A DNA stretch of 64,000 nucleotides from Entamoeba histolytica HM-1:IMSS (taxonomy: Eukaryota; Evosea; Mastigamoebida; Endamoebidae), in the NCBI RefSeq assembly GCF_000208925.1, contig NW_001914865.1, positions 62,001-126,000 on the forward strand. Reading direction: 5' to 3'. The notes below the pieces were generated by a model. It ran no database searches. It saw nothing but the letters and a program-made list of their open reading frames with translations, and was not told where the DNA came from. Shown here piece by piece: positions 60,346-64,000 of the stretch. Each line of letters begins with the position of its first letter. Positions within the stretch are counted from its first letter, which is position 1. The position numbers were made by a program, and so were the translations under genes.

Positions 60346-61437
60346 ATGTCGAACCCTCACAGTATTATTCCTAGACCACGATCATCACCATCTCAAGACG
60401 ATTCACCTACACCAAATATTGCAGAATATATCAAATCAATTCCTTCATGGTCACCTGAAGAACAAATAATATTAGAAGATAATATGAAACGATATCCTGC
60501 TTCACAAAATGCTGAATTTAAACGACTGACATTATTAATGACAAATTTACCTAATAAACGATTAAGAGATGTTTCATTACGTGTAAAATATATGAAAGCA
60601 AAAGAAAAACAAGATATTAGTTGGGAAAGTTTTCTTCATTCTTCTTTCGGTCAACAAAGGGTTGAAGTATCTCCTTCTCATTCTATTAAATCTCCTCGTG
60701 CTACTTCTACAGATCGTGAAGAAGAACCTAAACGAGAAAGAAGAACTCCTTTACGTATAAAACGTGACGATGAAGACCTCTCAGTTTCAAGTAATTCAAA
60801 TCAAGTTTCTTCCGTTGGTTCTTCAACACTTAATGGAAGGGAAAAAGATGGTAATTCAATGTCAATATCTTCTAATGTTACTCCAACTCCTTTAGTATCT
60901 AATCCACCTCCTGTTTTACAGTCTCAAGTCCCAATTGCTCCACAACTTCGTGTTCAATTCTCAAATAATATAATTACACAATGTAGTCCTTCACCATATG
61001 CAAGACCTCCAGTATATTCTCAAGGTACCTATTCATCTTCTTCATTAGGAAGAGCACCACCAATTATGTATCAAACACGTGATAGAGGATATACACAAGA
61101 TGACCAAATTTGTGAACAACTTATCGCTGACAATGAACGATGTTTAGAAATTATTACTAATACAGTATTGCAAAAACGATCTGATTTTGGTGATACTACT
61201 ACTGTATTTAATTCCAATGTTAATAAATTACTTCAACTTACAGGAACTATGACTGCAAATTTACCTTTATTTTATTTCGCACCAACTAATATTAACATAC
61301 CTAAATTTAAAAAAGTTAATTTACCACCACAAGATCCATCTGTTCGTCCACCCCAACAGTATGGATTAGATTTCCAAATACAAAAACAAACTCCTAGAGA
61401 AATTTCTATTGATAGTAGAAGAACTGAGCTAATGTAA
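60346..61437 (+). CDS. SANT/Myb-like protein with DUF3755-like C-terminus
   Basis: 363 residues. SANT-like helices around residues 30-90 (SIPSWSPEEQIILEDNM, LTLLMTNLPNKRLRDVSLRVKYM) with the first Trp kept. A long Ser/Pro-rich, basic linker follows (RERRTPLRIKRDD and PPP). C-terminal helical part about 255-320 (DDQICEQLIADNERCLEII, TVFNSNVNKLLQLTG) resembles the DUF3755 region that follows a SANT-like segment in plant nuclear proteins. Probably a chromatin or DNA-binding regulator. No homeodomain or zinc motif. No ORF break. Confidence 0.62.
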   Translation: MSNPHSIIPRPRSSPSQDDSPTPNIAEYIKSIPSWSPEEQIILEDNMKRYPASQNAEFKRLTLLMTNLPNKRLRDVSLRVKYMKAKEKQDISWESFLHSSFGQQRVEVSPSHSIKSPRATSTDREEEPKRERRTPLRIKRDDEDLSVSSNSNQVSSVGSSTLNGREKDGNSMSISSNVTPTPLVSNPPPVLQSQVPIAPQLRVQFSNNIITQCSPSPYARPPVYSQGTYSSSSLGRAPPIMYQTRDRGYTQDDQICEQLIADNERCLEIITNTVLQKRSDFGDTTTVFNSNVNKLLQLTGTMTANLPLFYFAPTNINIPKFKKVNLPPQDPSVRPPQQYGLDFQIQKQTPREISIDSRRTELM

Positions 61438-61579
61438 TTGGCTAAACTTATCATTCCCACTTTATATCCTAAACCCCCCTTTTGTCATTGTTTTGATTTA
61501 AGTTTTATTGTTTAACTTGTTAGTTTAATTTTTATCGTTGTTCATTGATAATAACAACAATAAAAAAACAAATTAATTA

Positions 61580-63970
61580 TTAAGACCATTGTATAGCTAA
61601 TACTTTATCTATGTTAAACTCATTTTCTCCAGTAAATAAGGTTGTTCCTTTTTTTGTAATATCTTTATATTCTTTTGTGAATAATTTACTTATAAAGTGT
61701 GATTTTGCTGTTTCATTTGTTATTCTCATAAATCGTTTTACAGTAAATGCATAAACTCTACAACTTGAACACCATATACATAATGATTTTCCTTTCTTCT
61801 TTCTTTGAATCATTACTGGTTGTTTTAATTTTTTTGAATGTAATGAAAATACAAAGAAGTCTTTATCATTTTTAATATATTTATATCCTTTCTTAGGTGC
61901 TTTAGGAATTTGTTTTCTATTGAAACAACCAAATGAATATCCTTCTTTTGTAATAACTAGTATCATTATATTATTTTTTTCTTCAACTTTATTATTAAAT
62001 GACATAGCAGAAAGTCCATCTTTCGAGCTATTATATACTATTGAATAATGAGTCATTCTAATCCAATGATTAAATGTATCTTTATACTCTTCAATTATCT
62101 TAATTTCATTATTTCTTTCTTCTTCTTCTTTACATTGTTTTTCTGATGTATTTGTTTGATGATCATTTTCTGATGTATTAAGAGGTGTTTCTGTTTTTAT
62201 TGGATCATTTACTAGTTCTGTCTTTATACTTTCTTCTTCTTTTTCATTAGTTGATGGTTTTTCTTCTTCATAACCTGGTTCTTTTATTAGGTCGTTTGGT
62301 CTTCCAACAATAATAAGTCTCTTATGAATTTCTGTATTATTTTCTTCTTTTCTTTCACTAGATAATATAAAAGAATTACTATTTGATGTTTCACTTTTTT
62401 CATCTTCAATACTTTTAATTGCCTCTTCTTGTATTTCTTCAACAACAATTTCATTTTGAATATCTTCTTGGTTATTGTCTTCTTGAATTTTTGGTGTTGT
62501 ATTCCTTTCAATTATTTCTTCTTGTTCAACAGACTCCTTTAACTTTTCTGTAGTACCTTCTTGTATATTTTCTAGTTCATTTTTTTGTCTTTCAACTTCA
62601 CTCCCTTGACTTTCTTTATTTTCTGATTCACTTTTGGTTATACTACTATGCAATGATTCTTTGTCAAAGGTATTTATAATTTCTTCTTGACTATTGTCAT
62701 CAGTTGAAAGTATTGGTGTCTTAATTAATAGCAATTCTTTTTCTGATTGACTTTCACTTGATGAAGTATGAATACAAGAAGATAATGGTTGTGATTTATC
62801 TTCTAACTCTTCTTCAGTAATATTGTTCATATTCTTTTCTTCTTCTTTCAATTGAATTTTTTCTTCATTAATTACTTCAGCATGTCCTTTTTGATTCTCT
62901 TTTTCTTCTTCAGTTTTATTTTCTTCTTCTGTTTCATGTTCTTCTTCTGTTTCATGTTCTTCTTCTGTTATTTTGTTTTCATACTCTTCTTCTAGCTTAT
63001 AATCATTTTCTATTATAACATCTTCAGTTTGGTTATTTTCTTCGGCTCTCTTTTCCTCTTCTTTATTTATATCGTATAATTCTTTAATGTCTTTTTGTTC
63101 TTCTACAACTTGTAATTCTTCTACTTTTTGTTTTTCTAATTCAACTGAGGTTTCTGTACTTTCATCAGAAAAAGATTCATTTGTAGAAGTTTTACTTTCT
63201 ATTTCCTTAATTTCTAATACAGGCTTTTCTTCTTCTTCTGGTAATGGGGGAGTAACAATACTCGTTTTAATTTCTGGATTTACCTTGACTGGAACCCAAT
63301 GACTTTCATCAAAAACACCTTCAGAACGTAATTTGATTTTACGTTCTTCAAATTTCTCTGTCATTATTTGATTAATATCAGGTTTATTAAATCTGTACTT
63401 CTCTATTTCTTCTTTTTTACAATAAATTAAAGCAACTTGAAGCATCATTGCAAATTCATCTTTTCCTAAATTCTGTTCTTGAATTACTTGAGTAATTCCA
63501 AATTGAGAAAATAACTCAAATGGATGGTCATCAGCAAAAATAAATTTCATAGCATATCCATCTCTCCAATCTGTTTTAAAATTTTGGATTGGCAATTGAG
63601 TCATTTCTTTAACCCATTCATTAACGCTTTTCATATGAACTCTTCCTAAAGGTACAAATTTTGTTGCAATAGAAATAAAAAAAGATAACAACATCTTTTC
63701 ATTATGATTAATAATATGACTAACTTCAATTGAATCACATCTTAAATGTAAACTTTTCCCAAATTCTAGTGCTTTTTCTGCAATTTCCATTTGGTCAAAT
63801 TTTGTTCTGACAACTTTAGCCCGTGTAGTTTGATATTTTACAGATGATACCTTCTCTAAAAATTTAATTATATCAAACCCATTAATTTCATTAAGAAGAG
63901 TCTTTTTCTCCATCACTGACTCAACCCATTTTTCAATAGCCTCTTTTTGTATTTCAACCCAACTACTCAT
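61580..63970 (-). CDS. CH-CH, acidic linker and TLDc-like protein
   Basis: 796 residues, no intron, starts at ATG 63970. CH1 about 5-110 (KEAIEKWVESVMEK, INGFDIIKFLEKVS), CH2 about 115-215 (VNEWVKEMTQLPIQNFKTDW, RDGYAMKFIF), the tandem pair typical of F-actin binding proteins. Residues about 230-620 are acidic low complexity (EEE, TEEEHE repeats, an 18-bp tandem unit near 62925-62975). The C-terminal 160 (VYNSSKDGLSAMSFNNKV, IMILVITKEGYSFGCF) look like a TLDc domain. So one chain joins actin binding to TLDc. No catalytic site. Confidence 0.7.
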   Translation of the reverse strand: MSSWVEIQKEAIEKWVESVMEKKTLLNEINGFDIIKFLEKVSSVKYQTTRAKVVRTKFDQMEIAEKALEFGKSLHLRCDSIEVSHIINHNEKMLLSFFISIATKFVPLGRVHMKSVNEWVKEMTQLPIQNFKTDWRDGYAMKFIFADDHPFELFSQFGITQVIQEQNLGKDEFAMMLQVALIYCKKEEIEKYRFNKPDINQIMTEKFEERKIKLRSEGVFDESHWVPVKVNPEIKTSIVTPPLPEEEEKPVLEIKEIESKTSTNESFSDESTETSVELEKQKVEELQVVEEQKDIKELYDINKEEEKRAEENNQTEDVIIENDYKLEEEYENKITEEEHETEEEHETEEENKTEEEKENQKGHAEVINEEKIQLKEEEKNMNNITEEELEDKSQPLSSCIHTSSSESQSEKELLLIKTPILSTDDNSQEEIINTFDKESLHSSITKSESENKESQGSEVERQKNELENIQEGTTEKLKESVEQEEIIERNTTPKIQEDNNQEDIQNEIVVEEIQEEAIKSIEDEKSETSNSNSFILSSERKEENNTEIHKRLIIVGRPNDLIKEPGYEEEKPSTNEKEEESIKTELVNDPIKTETPLNTSENDHQTNTSEKQCKEEEERNNEIKIIEEYKDTFNHWIRMTHYSIVYNSSKDGLSAMSFNNKVEEKNNIMILVITKEGYSFGCFNRKQIPKAPKKGYKYIKNDKDFFVFSLHSKKLKQPVMIQRKKKGKSLCIWCSSCRVYAFTVKRFMRITNETAKSHFISKLFTKEYKDITKKGTTLFTGENEFNIDKVLAIQWS

Positions 63971-64000
63971 TCTTTTTATTATTTTCAGTCTTCAAGTTAA

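Noticed and set aside
1..64000. CRISPR, prophage, insertion sequence or operon structure
   Set aside because: No spaced repeats, phage genes or transposase; the introns and families show a eukaryotic nuclear region.

Overview
The window reads as nuclear DNA of an amoebozoan parasite of the genus Entamoeba, most like the E. histolytica / E. dispar / E. nuttalli group. The grounds are very AT-rich intergenic DNA, dense genes on both strands, tiny introns (about 47-105 bp) with GTTTGT at the 5' end and TAG at the 3' end, GAAC and TTAAA-type motifs just upstream of start codons, and Entamoeba-type families such as a giant CXXC-rich transmembrane kinase, TLDc proteins and many Ras/Rho/Rab regulators. 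Species cannot be fixed from the sequence alone. Two runs of exactly 100 N (8416-8515, 49361-49460) are assembly gaps that hide gene 5' ends.

Layout. 1-7 kb: a PP2C-like phosphatase (runs off the left edge), a RasGEF, a Ras GTPase with Arg at the Gln61 position, and a Q/N/P-rich protein, all on the minus strand. 7.7-9.2 kb: a CCDC22-like coiled-coil protein and an unknown protein on either side of the first gap. 9.6-16.1 kb: one 2181-residue receptor-like kinase. 16-25.4 kb: a radical SAM/SPASM enzyme, an Nse2/Mms21-type SUMO ligase, an LRR protein, ribosomal protein L31, a HAD hydrolase, an ORC2-like protein, a Rab, a Rho without a prenylation motif, and adenosylhomocysteinase. 25.8-36.7 kb: an ML/NPC2-like secreted protein, a DH-PH-FYVE exchange factor, a sphingomyelin-synthase-like membrane enzyme, an unknown protein, an importin-alpha-like protein, a RhoGAP and a GDPD phosphodiesterase. 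37.7-46 kb: a small unknown protein, PIG-V, an arrestin-WW-C2 protein, a complete IRE1 (luminal, TM, kinase, KEN RNase), and a TBC RabGAP. 47-54 kb: a type I surface protein, an AAMP/Sqt1-like WD40 protein, a PDI-like protein, an MFS transporter and a RasGAP. 55-64 kb: a frameshifted TLDc fragment, a CID-like RS-tail protein, a Nim-like flavoprotein, a SANT plus DUF3755-like protein, and a CH-CH-acidic-TLDc protein.

Themes. Small-GTPase signalling is strongly represented: Ras, Rab and Rho GTPases together with RasGEF, RasGAP, DH-PH-FYVE GEF, RhoGAP and TBC proteins. Several genes belong to the secretory pathway or membranes: IRE1, PDI-like, PIG-V, the sphingolipid-synthase-like enzyme, GDPD and ML. 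Two genes look bacterial or archaeal in affinity (radical SAM/SPASM, Nim-like). Nothing suggests operons. Neighbouring genes sit on either strand, and several adjacent pairs are separated by less than 120 bp.

Most notable for a second look: the IRE1 homologue with a Lys-to-Glu change next to the catalytic Asn of its RNase domain, the Ras with Arg at position 61 beside a RasGEF, the arrestin-WW-C2 and CH-CH-TLDc architectures, an ORC2-like subunit, and the SPASM peptide-maturase-like enzyme.
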